This document shows positions 23,901 to 36,500 of a stretch of DNA of 64,000 nt, one piece after another. The notes under the pieces are model-generated. The model was not told where the DNA came from, did no database searches, and worked only from the letters and a program-made list of their open reading frames with translations. The position numbers and the translations under genes were made by a program. Within the stretch, counting starts at the first letter, position 1. Each line of letters starts with the position of its first letter. The DNA lies in the NCBI GenBank assembly GCA_027943335.1, contig BSBK01003560.1, forward strand, positions 871,001-935,000, read 5' to 3'. The DNA comes from Chamaecyparis obtusa (lineage: Eukaryota > Streptophyta > Pinopsida > Cupressales > Cupressaceae).

Positions 23901-26900
23901 CATCTAGTGAGGGAAGAAAGCCAAGCCTTTGTTCCTCCTACGGTTCTTCCAACTGAGTCAATGGAAGGCGTTGAAAGAATCGAGCAGATTTCTTAGAATG
24001 TAAAAGCTTGGATAGAAGGCATCCAGAGGGAAGCATACAGATTTGTTGACGACTTGGTGCAAATTCACGAAAGGGCATTGGCTATCCTTTCCAAGATACA
24101 ATGCATAGATGAGTCGTGGGAGGATGAACATATTTATCGGGATGAAGTAATCTCACACCTGTAGGAATTGATGGAGATTACCAAGCATGTGTTGGCTAAT
24201 GGTGGAGTGATTATGGAAGAAGCTTATGACTTTGCATGGTGGTATAACGTAGTAATCATGGCAAAGAAAATGTTTGAGCATTTCAACGAGGAATCAATTC
24301 GATTTTGGAAGGTTGTCAAAAATATTCAGCAGAGCATTTCTAGCAGAGCTACAACATTGTTATCACTGAAATTGGTCGAGAAGGAAATAACTATGGACAA
24401 CCTAAGAAGTAAACTGGAGTTTTTTTGGTTGGATTGCTTCACGAAAGATGACTTTGAGAACTTTTCCATTTTCTCAAATGTCATGCACACAACCCAAGAC
24501 TTGTTGCAAGATTGGGAGAGCAATTTGAGCAAGTCTGAGCGAGAGATAACAATTCTGGAGTTCAAGTGGGAATCGGTGCCAAGTGTTAGCGTGGATGAGT
24601 TGGAGACAATGTTGACCAAATTGTCTTCATTCAAGGGGCAAAGTCAAGCATAGCTATTCTGGCAAAGTAGCATTTAATGCATAGTGGGCATTTATGTCAC
24701 CCCACTCTCCTACTAAATGGACGTGTAATGGGCATTTATTACCCCCAATAAGAAAGTGGCTTTCTTCCGATTGGTTCGTGTGGACCCTCTTATTACTTGT
24801 AGATTCTCTCTTCTTGCCCTAACCCTAATTAGGGTTGAGGTGGCAAAATCTGGGTCATTGATTTCATTTCAATTTGGGCCATTCATTGTAATAGGGGACC
24901 TATTTAAAAGGGCTCACTTCTCATTTGTAAAGGACGGAATTCAAAGATTATTACTATGAGCTACTGAGATAATAAAGCTAGCATTGAAGTTTGGTGATTT
25001 CTTGATGTGTCTTAGTACTTGCATGTTGTCTTTGTTCCCTCGTTTAGTTTAGAATTTGCTTTCAAGTACTTAGGCTTTGTGGTGAAGACGCTTTGCTCAT
25101 ACCTTTTGTTCTTAAGTGATTCTTAAGCACGGTCTAAGGTTAGATCTGAGCCTCTTATGTAGAAACTTTAGTTCTATCTTGGATGCATATTGTTTGTTAC
25201 GATGGTATTCATCAAGATATGAAAATCTTTTGCACATCCCTTGAAGATAGCAGCAACTTTGCGTAGTTGTTGAATTTGGCTAAACAAAATTTGGTAGAGT
25301 TCATCATAGGAATGTTTATCATTCAAATTCTTACGATTAAAATAGAATTCCTAAACCCTACTCTCTTTACTTTCTCCATATTCATAAAACCCAAAAAAAG
25401 TACTCCATTGCAATATCTTCCGAAAGATCCTATATCCAATATCATCTAAAATCAACTTGAGCAACATAAATGTAAGGCCCCTCGTGATAAACAGCATATC
25501 ACAATTACCATTGAGCTTATCCATAATCAAGAACTAACATAAAAAGAACCTTGGAATGAACTTTATGATCTTTCACAATCTTAGCATACACACGATTTTG
25601 ATCAAGAGAGGATATCTCAATATTTTGTTCTACTATTGGTAGGGCATAAAACGCACATCAACAAGTCCTTAATTGTTTCAAACTTAAAATATTCCTCCAT
25701 CTTAGTAATATAATCCACCAACTCTTCTAGATTTATGGGAGCTTCCTATGTAGCTTAGGAGATTAATTCACAACTTGCTCATTATCTTCATCAAGGCAAA
25801 TGTAAATCTTGCCTTTAAAATGTTCCCCTCCATATCATCCAAATCAGCAATTCCATCCCTCACATCATGATAATCCCTCTCATTTTCACCAATATCTTCC
25901 ATCACTACCATTCCACCCCACTATGTGGTCTCAGTGACATCAAGTCACACTTGAATGTGTCAATGCATATTGGCTAGATCTATGATAGGTGCCACTTGTT
26001 TTTCCTTGCAACGTCCTCTTCCAACTATGAACCATCTTCTCTAGCTCACCTACAATGCAACAGCACTCCACACAAATACTTAGGTTAGCAAACTCTCATA
26101 AGCTCAACTCTAGGGCTTGCTCTACTACCAACTGGTGTAGCAGCTGAATGCAAATCTAACAAACAACCAAAGAACAAGAGCACAAAGCACACAAACAGGA
26201 AATACACAAGGAAGAATAAGAAAGATCGAAAAAGGAAAGTTATTTTCAATTGTAAAATGCAAAATCTATGAGGAGCCAGCTATATGTAAACCTACCACTA
26301 CTGTACTACCCTTAACCCTCAGAGATATGTATAAAAAGGCTATCTTCAAATCAATAATGCTAAGCTTGTTCCTAGGCTCTACGCAAAACCTAGAAAATAA
26401 GAAGTAAAATTCTACAGGGACCAACCATTGCAAATGACCAAGCATCATGTAATGATATTGTCAAAAATAGGGAATCTTTTTTGCACTCTATTCTAATAAT
26501 AATGTATGGCATATTAACATTAATGGGCATCCATGAGGAAATCCAATCACTCTTGCCTTTTCTTGATAAATTGAAAGTTGTGCTCCTCTAACAATTTAGA
26601 CTTGACAAAACATCAAAAGATCTAATTGCTATCACATAGCAGAAATCACCTTGACACTAACACTATGTTCTTACATTCTGACATCCATTGACTTTCCACA
26701 GCACATGCAGTTCAATTTGCATGGCACAAGAACTTTGTGCATGGAATTGTGTAGGCTATGTGGAAGCCTGGACAAGGCGTGTACCATGCTCTATGACACC
26801 GTGTAAGGGACACTTATGCACAAGTTAAGATAAGCTCAAGTAGAATTGCCACAAGGTCCCATAAGATTTGCACAATGTCAGACAGGGTTGTGCCTTTAAG

Positions 26901-29900
26901 GAAAAGGGTGTGCAAGACTTTCGAGACTGCCCAACAGACAGAAACATGCATATGCAACATAAGGTCAATGCAGAGTATACACAACACACATCCCTGCAAA
27001 TCAATCTTGCACATGACAAAGCATCACACAGAATAAACACTGCAAAAAACTACCAAAGAAAATACAAATTATTTTTGGGCAGTGCATGATTCTACCAACC
27101 CCAAGGATGTTCTTGCATCAATGCAAACTAAGAGAGCCACAACTCTCCTTATGCTTGACACATGTAATTAGTTCCAACCCTGCACACTTGAACATTGCAT
27201 TTTTTGGTGCTCTAAGTCAATAAATCTTGGGCAACATATGTGAATCTAAATGGTAGATTAATAGTTTTTTCTCATTGTTGATGCAACTGTCTTTGCAAGA
27301 TATATTCTACCTATTGTGGATTAGGACTTATTTGTAAAAATGTACCCTTATATATGCATGGATTTATATAGAGATTTTATATCGTCAAGCAATCAATACC
27401 TACATTTATAAATCCTTTGATTGAGTCTCCTTTGAAGATGAAAGGACGATACACTTGCGTCTTGCCCCTCATCTAAGGCCTCTACTGAAGTTTGGTTTCA
27501 AATCGCCTTGATCATGTTAGCTTTGGCTTTCTTCCATTTCCAACTTCCGGTTCCATGCTTCAATTGAAACCATTGGCTTGTTTCAATTTTTAAAAAAAAA
27601 CAAGCATTGGCTTGTCTTTGCTTTCCACTTGGTCTTTACCGGTCTGTATCTCTTCTCATGAGACACGTTTTGTTCACCTGCTTGGCTGTTGTGTTTGGGA
27701 TTCTGGCCCTTCCTATGTATTTTGGTTCATAGCTTTGGTCAAAAAGTGTTTACCTTAATCAATCAATACATTTATGAAATCTAAGAATCCCAAGCATAAT
27801 TTATAATCCACATTGATTAAGGATTAGCTAGGAGTGTATCTCCGGTGGTGTTATATGGTTGTGAGGTGAATTCAGCCATCTCTATATTAAGGAATGGCTA
27901 GGAGGGTAACTCTAGCGATCTTATAAAATTGCAAGGTGAATCTAGCCATCTATATTGAGTATTGTATTAGTGGTGGATTAATGGGTGTTTTCTAAAAGCT
28001 ATTCCTATCAATCACTCTATTACTCTAGATACCATTTTTCATTTGGAAATTGAGATCTCCATTCTAGATAGTTGCAAAATAGTTAGTTGAAATGCTTATT
28101 GAATAAGCCCCAATTTTAGCAATGGCTTCTGCTATCAATGAATTATATGAATACAATTCTCATTGTTTTGTTTATAGATTTACATGCATAATGTATTGTT
28201 TTTCTTTGGTCTATATTGATGGATTGAACTGGATTGTTTTCCCCATTCACTCCTTGCCATTTGTGACCCATTTGATGTTTATGATTTATGAAATATTATC
28301 ATGACTAACTTCTTATCCTTAAGAATATCTTTCTGACTATTCAACATTTTAACTGCTTCTTTTTGTGACACAAATTAAATCTTACCTCATGGGAACACAT
28401 TCCTTGTGTACAAGGCATTCCCTATTGTGAAACTGCTATTACAGGCTCTACGTTACTTAACCTATGTGCAGAAGTTGCAACAATTTAAGACTGTCCAATC
28501 TGTTGAAAAAAATTGTCTAAATTTTTTGTTGTTAAAGGACCACAGTGATCAATGCATCCATATTCTAAATGAATCTCCATAGTAACTTCCCTTCTCATTT
28601 TTTTACAGTATTTTTTGTTAAGGAAAAAGCCAAAGTAATAAGCAGAATAGTGAAAAGCATGTATTCATCTAATACAGCTCCCAACTGAAATCTAAATGGT
28701 GTGCTTCTTAGCATTTCGTCCAAGATTTACATGGATTAGTAATTTTATTATAAATTATAAAAAGAACTGTCTAAAATCAGATCACAACAGTCATCAGAGT
28801 TTACCTAAAAATTGGAGCCTCGTATCCTGCATCAGAGCATCCAAACAAAAACAATTCAGGATCATAAGCCTAGAGAGGAACAGATAGTTTGAACAAAACC
28901 ATACATGCATACATTGCATTTCCTCACTATTCATGAGATAGTTTTAGAGATGTATTAAATAACAGATTAAATATCTCTGTATACAACTATCAACAGATGT
29001 AAACTGATCATAATGTAAGGAATGTAAATATGCTAAGCAAGCAAAACAAGGAATAACTGTAATTAGCAGTGGAATACGCATTGATTGGTATAATCTAACA
29101 ATTTAAAATCTATAAAAAAACATTTTCAAGTCGAGCAAGCCAAACAAGGAATATTTATAATTAGCAGTGGAATATACATTCATTGGTATAATCAAAACAC
29201 TTTAAAATTTACAAAAAACATAATCAAGTAGTCAATATCTAAACCAAGCAATTATGGAAATTCAAAAACATGATATTAAATCATGTTTCATAAGCATAAT
29301 TTTCCATGCTGAGTTCCAGATATATCCTAGAGTTTTATGATTATAATCTTATAAATATTAACAAAGGGGGTACAATTCATATCATGAAACAAAATCAGAG
29401 TTCATAGTCCATAGTGCTACATCGCCTAGTTGACTTAAAAATACTCTATATCTCATTTTTTTATCAACAATTCTCCTATTACCGAAGCTCATTTAATCTA
29501 GCTGATATTTCAACCATCTATCATCAATTAGTTACTCCAGCCAAAAAACAAAAATTAATGAAGTTGATTTATATAATGTAGTTGAATCTATACCATCCCA
29601 TAAGTAAGTAGTCCAGATGGTTAACCCATTGAATTTTCCTACACCTTCTAGGAAATCATCAAGCATGATCTACTGACAACAATGTAAGTGTTTGTATTCC
29701 GCAATATATAAATGGGGAATTAATGATGCATTCATTACTTTTGTTTCCAAGAAGCTAGGATGTCCAGTTCGCCCCCCTAGGTCCTTGGACCAGCCATGGT
29801 ATGAACTAGTATGTGGTTCTGGTCCGGTCCACCTATAGGTCCGGACAAGATCCGGCCCACAGGAGAGTGGTTTGACCCAGACCACGCCCAGTTCGGACCT

Positions 29901-30516
29901 GGGCAGACCCAGGCGAATTTTTGAGAACCATGGACGAACTTGGTCCCACCGGCAGTCAAAGTCAGCAGCCAAGTGGTTTTTTTTTGCAAATTTAATATAT
30001 TTTTGACATCCACAACCCTAAAAAGTGGATTATAAAGACTTAAACAAACCTCTATTCTTATAGACTTGTAATCATATTCACACAATAAACTTGTAATCAT
30101 AGCATCATGAATCATAAACTTGGATCAAGAGTTAAACAAACCTCTATTCTTATAGCCAATGTCCTGTCTAGACAGGCTTTCGTTAGGTATTAGCTAGAAG
30201 CAGAATGTATTGGAATTGTATACTTTTTTTAAATGAATTATAATTCTAAAACTCTATTCTTGAACAAAGCTTTGGAAATTGCATGGATTAGATTGGAAGG
30301 TAGCTCTAAAAGTGTATATATCTCAGACATAAAACTGAACTGCAATCACCAGAAATTTCTTTAGGCAGTTGTCACATAAACATCCATATTATAAACTTGT
30401 AATCATCCCCACCATAAACATCCACACCATAAAATTGCTATGATTGCAAGTTTATGGTGTTTTTGTTGTTTTTATGATACTATGTGACATTCTAATCTTA
30501 AATCATGCTTCTAGGC

Positions 30517-30553
<37 letters not shown>

Positions 30554-33500
30554 TAATGAACCCAAACCCAACCCAGCAACTTAGCCAAGAAGTAACATGT
30601 TATTTATTTTGATGCATTTTGACCTGTTACTATGATTCATGATCTATAAGATTATCACCAAGCCAATGGCCAATGGACCAGCTTATATTCCTTTCATCTA
30701 TCATATCACTCGAACAATCTAGTTTTGTGGCCAAGTATCAAATATGGACAAAAAACATTTTTCTTATCTTGAGATTTCTAAGGAACAGCAAGTGATGATA
30801 ATGCTAGATACTACAAAATCTTATGATACTCTCTCATGATCCTACATAAAGCCCATCATACAGCATTTTGAACAAGTGATCAGTGGGTATCATGGGCTTT
30901 TTTTCTGAAGCACCCCCAACATTCCTTGCTTTGATGAATAAGACCCCCATGACTTTTTTTCAAGCTTCCTACCAAATCAAAGAAAAAGGCCCTTTCCATA
31001 GATGTGTTGTGTTTTTGTCAGTTGATCTATTTCTGTTTGAACCGTGTCCATGCTCTAACACCTGGCGTTGTGTAACAGTGCCTGTTCACTGTGCATAGTA
31101 TTTAAAAGCTTAGTTCCAACTGTGACAGGTGTCCATCGTATGTGTGCCTACGTATGTTTCTTTCCAGTTGTTGTGTGTATGGCAGAGCCGCTTTTAACTT
31201 TATATGCTGTGTGCTACAGCAGCGTCTTTATGCAGCAGTGTGTATGAGACAAATTGAAGTCTCATGTTTGCCGTGTGTTGAAAAGGAGTGCTGCCGTTTA
31301 TTTTCTGGCAGAGAATGCTCACAGTCTAATTATTGGAGAATGTCAAAACGTCGACACTGGGACTGCAGCCTCAAGGCGTTAGGAGTTTCTCTTGATGCAT
31401 CGTTTTGTCTTGAATTAAAAACCCGTACATGTAGTGACAAAGAACTGGAACGTATGTTAAAAGAAACGAAGCTTCAGGTGTATGATATCACGGGTGCTTT
31501 TGGCATCGAGTGTCTTGGAGCTGCAGATGCGACTGAGATATCACAAGTGCCGTGTGCATACATACATTCGCTCTGGCAAGAGTAATGAATGTTTTTTAAG
31601 GAAACAGTTATTGTATATTCATGGACACTGTGCTTGCTATGGAGAGATAAGAACGGCTATCTCAGGCCTGGTAAAAAAAACGGCAGAAATGAGTGCGAGC
31701 TGCTAAAAACGTAGTGTATGACTACAAATGAAAAACTGCGGGTGTTGTGTGTTAGCGGTTCCTTTGTCAAAAACGAATACCAAACATACAGGCACATAGC
31801 AAAAAACAGGTGACACACAGTTGAAAAGTTTTCGCATTAATGAGATAAAAAATAAAAAATATACGCTCCTTTTGGCTATCTGTCACATGCGTTAGCAGTT
31901 CTGTAAAAGGTGATTGATTGAATAAACAGAAGAGTCGGGGAGTTTTTTTTTGGAAGTGCAATGCGATTGAATGTATGGGGGAGCTGCCGTTTTGAGTAGA
32001 GTGGATGCGGTTGTATGACTAGTTAACAAAAATTGCTCCAATGTATATCGCAGACACTTGATTCTCTGAGGAGTGTGCCCTTTTTGAAAAATAGTGAGCA
32101 CACGGCTTGCTGTGGTGTGACAGGACATCCGAACAGGTGGTACACAGTATAAAAAATTGATGCACAGAAAATACAGAGCGGGTAGTTTTGATAGAGAAGT
32201 TTTGTTGAACACATACGGCACTTACAAAAATTCAGAATTTGTGATTGAAAAATCTAACAGGGTAGGAGAAACCATGTGCGAAAAGGTGTGTGAGGTGTTA
32301 TGAAAAATAGACACAGCGTTGTATGAAAAGGAGTTCCAAATGAGAAATACGAATAGCTTATAAAGCACAGCAACGTTAACCATCACAAATATACTGGGTG
32401 AGGCACGCATTGATTCCCTTTGTGAGATACGTGTACAGCAAACAAGCTACAGGAAGTTATTGCGGCATATGAGAATTTGTATCCATTACTACAGTTTTTG
32501 TATCATCGGAAGTGTGAAGACTTGGTATTAAGTATTTCTGTTGGAAGATGCAGACACAGCATGTATGTACAAGAGGCTGGAAGAAATAAAAGTTTTGAAT
32601 GATGATAGCATGAAGCTGTTTGTAGAGGCAGGGACTGTGGAAGAGTGACTGGTTTGACGAGAAGGTATAGAGAGGATCAACAGTCAGGGAGAGTTATTTA
32701 CAAGCATACAGACAATTCCTTATGGTTAAATCTCAGTAGTCCCACAGCGTCTTCATATTCTAGTGGAGACATAGAATGTACGTATGTTTTAATCATCTAT
32801 CTCTTGTAAGGAAGGTAGTTGCCTTCAAAATCAGGTTGGAGCCTGATCTTGAAAATTTGTGGAGGATGGAACTCTCAGTTGTAACGGGTTGTTGCCCATT
32901 GGAGTAGTGATGCCGTGGTTTTTCCCGTCTTGGATTTCCACGAGATAATTTTGCGTGTCTTGTCTTCTTTACTGTGTGCTCTTTGTTTTCTGCTTCGTAG
33001 TTTTAAAAGGTTGTGTTAAAAACTGATTCACCCCCTCCCCCTCTCAGTTTTGTGCGTTTTTCAAGATGTTGTTACATCAGGATCAAGTTCGATGCTGCAC
33101 AGACACTCACTAGGTAACCAGGCTTCAAGATCGACTCCCGAAAGGGTTTGTCCCGGATAGGACCGGACATCTTGTCGCTTATGTTATTACTTGGTGTGTA
33201 ATAATTGTTAAGATCGACTCCCGAAATAGTAACCCAACACACATGAAAGATCGTCACCTTTCATGTTAAGTACAAGTATTCATGTTCAGAAAATCATCAT
33301 CTTCTAAATATGAACACAGGATGAGTGGACCTATAAAGTCACACATATGATATCCATCTTGACTCTCCTCAGAGAGTTAAAACCAAGGCTTCCACCTTAG
33401 ACTTGTCTATCACAGACAAGAATCATATTAAGATACAAAATGATGGATCGCGGATTCTGAGAACTTCTTTAAGGCTTTAGTTCTCAACATACCAAGGTTA

Positions 33501-36500
33501 TCTGAAGTACACAATCTTCTTCCTAGCAAGGGGCTTGGTGAGAAACCATCTTCACATGGTATACTTCCTCTGAATTAATATGACCACGATCCTGTGATGC
33601 CATCTTAGTTTGATCTTCTAGCTTCTCCCTATGACATGGAAGCATAGCCTTCTCACATGGTAATTCATTATAATTCTCTGCTACAGTTTCTCGATCACTA
33701 GAGAGCCAACAAAACATGGTCTACTCCCTCTGAATCAAGATCCTCGCATATCCACTGATGCATATCCTTTTTCTTCTTCTGTCATGGAGGCATATCCTTT
33801 TTATATACTCAGCTCAATGTCACTACAGGATGTGACTTCATACTTTTCTTCCTGAGAGAATCGATATCTCATACTGGGTTTCCATAAGGCTGCGGATTAG
33901 CATAGGATGCATTTTGATCTTTTTCAAGGCCATAACATTAACAGTTGTTACATCAGGATCAAGTTCGATGCTGCACAGACACTCACTAGGTAAAATAAAA
34001 GGCTTGTTTGTGGGTGCATCTTCTTATCCTATAATAGATAATTATTGTACTGAATGCTGGATAATTATCGTACTGAGAATATTATGTTATTAGGGTTGTT
34101 ACCCTTATAACACTTACATATTATTCTAATATAAGGTTATAAAATCTTATGTTTATTATGTCTTATAAAACATATACTATTTAATTATAAAAAACTATTA
34201 AACTATTAGATTATTAATTATCATAGTCACCTAGAGACGGGGAGACTTGGAGACTTAAGAGACTGGTATTAGTACTAGTATGGCTAATTTTCAAAAATAG
34301 GAGATGGGGGTACTTGGAGACACCAATTTTTTTTAATATAACTTAATAATTTCCAAAGAAATATCATAACATAAAACTTTGTAAACAAGAACAATGGAAA
34401 AGTTTAACATTGAACTTTGAACATTAAACTAGAATTTATAGGGTATATTCCTTTAAGTGTCCTATAAATTTTGTATTCTTTGACAATGCTATGTGAATGC
34501 CTCCACATTTTGCATACATTTTTGCTAGTGCGGTTGCATGCAACTTCGCTAGTAGACATGTATGCAAAATGTGGAAGCATTCACACAACATGTGAATGCT
34601 TAAAATTTAAAAATAAAAACTTGAACCTTAGACTCTCGGTCTCATCGAATGCCATGATTGCAGGCCCGTGGGAGGTTTAAACAACAAAAAAAGATCTAAA
34701 AATTAAGCGATCCTAAAATACAATATAAAGAAGATCCTAATGACCATGGTTGAAAAACGCGCAATTATATCTCGGATATCACAATATATCGCGCCTCACA
34801 AGTGTCGGCGATATTATCGTCATAAAACTCGCCAACAATTTAACCAATTTTGCACGGCGATATTTACCCAAAAATTTGCCAAAAACATGGGCGATTTCTT
34901 TGAAAAAGTCAAAACAAAAATCGGCAAAAGTATTAGGGTCTTTTGGTCAAAAAGCGACACAAAACACCACAACGGGCTTTTATGCAAACACACGTGGGTT
35001 TTTTTGCTCCGGCTGAGAAGAAACATTTTTTGTGGGCTCTAGTTGAGAACAAACAACCTTATCTCTGCTACTAGTTTTACAACGACAACATTATCTCTGC
35101 AATTGATTTTATAGAGTGACAACCTTCAGCTTCGGACTTCCATTCAGGTTTTATTTATTGAAATTTGAAATTTAATTTTTTTTCAAAGTCTTTTACATTC
35201 ACAGTGATAAGTTATTAAGTCTTTTATTTATCTTGTTAGTATGTCGCATTATAAATATGCGATAATACCATATGGTATTATCGCATATTTATAATGTAAC
35301 ATACAAACCACAAATTTCAAATTTCAAATATTTTATCATTTTATATATTTTTATTTATTGAAATTTAAAATATATATGAAATTCAGTTGTGTAGTTTTCA
35401 TCTTTGATTTATATTTGATCTCAGACTTAGACAACTATTTGGAGCCTGCCCTAATATTACTTATTTTATAACATCTAATAAATTTATAATCTCAGACTTA
35501 GACAGCTATTTGGTGACAGCCCTCTTTAGAATTCTGATAAATTTTGATCTTTGTTACTTCATAGACTTAACTAATATTTGATCTCAGACTTAAACAACTA
35601 TTTGAATTTTGTTGATTGCCCTCTTTAAAAGTTTGATAAATTTTGATATTAGTTACTTCATTGACTTAGCTAATATTGATCTCAGACTTACTGTCTGGAA
35701 AATTTGGTGACTGCCCTCTTTAAAAGTCTGATAATTGATCTTTGACTTAGCTAATAGACAACTATTTGGTGACTGCCCTCTTTAAAAGTTCAAATATTAG
35801 GTGACTGTCCTCTTTAAAAGACAACTATTTAGTAACTGCCCTCTTTAAAAGTCTGATAAATTACTTCATTGACTTAGCTAATATTCGATCTCAGACTTAG
35901 ACAATTATTCGGTGGCTGCCCTCTTTAAAAGTCTGATAAATTTTGATCTCAGTTACTTCATAGTTCATAACTTCGTACTCATACACTTGGCTAATATTTG
36001 ATCTCAGACTTATCTAATATCTGATTCTTTATCCTTGGACTTGCAGTGCCAGTAACTATAGAAAATAGTTGGTGGCAGAACGAGGGGCAAATTATGGATA
36101 CATGGGACACCAAAAGCAAATCAAGAAGATGTGACTTGTAACCATTGCAGTAAACAGATGGCTCGGGGCATAAATCGGTTCAAATATCACCTTGCAAAGA
36201 TCGAATGCCATGATATTACACCATGTGACGGCTGTCCCGAAGAGGCTACGAAGGAGGCTTTGGCAAGCCTTGAAAAATATGCTCAAAAGGCAGGAAAAAA
36301 GAGGACAGCTGTGATGTCCCCATTTTGAAATAGAAATTAATATTTTATAAAATAATAAAAGAAAATTTAATAAATAAAATGATATAATATAATCTATTAT
36401 TAAAATAATAAAATAATATATAAGCATACTAATATATTATTAAAATAATAATAATAAAAATATTATATATAAATATAATATAATATCTTAGTTGCCGGAT

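Larger units (their letters stand above)
3851..28804 (-). other. DLH intron 2, about 25 kb, repeat-filled
   Basis: The intron runs from the donor GTAAAC after the microexon to the acceptor GATATAG before exon 3. It contains a Ty3/gypsy relic, a PIF/Harbinger-like element, a gag-only LTR element, two unrecognised repeat ORFs and several tandem duplications, listed separately. The stretches 3851-6700, 7500-9486, 11878-12430, 15240-17400, 19670-21980, 24660-25440 and 26150-27800 contain nothing else I can name. Confidence 0.8.

Noticed and set aside
29670..30115. Two minus-strand ORFs across the GC-rich island
   Set aside because: No domain, and Trp/Gly/Pro richness follows from GGTCCGG repeats.
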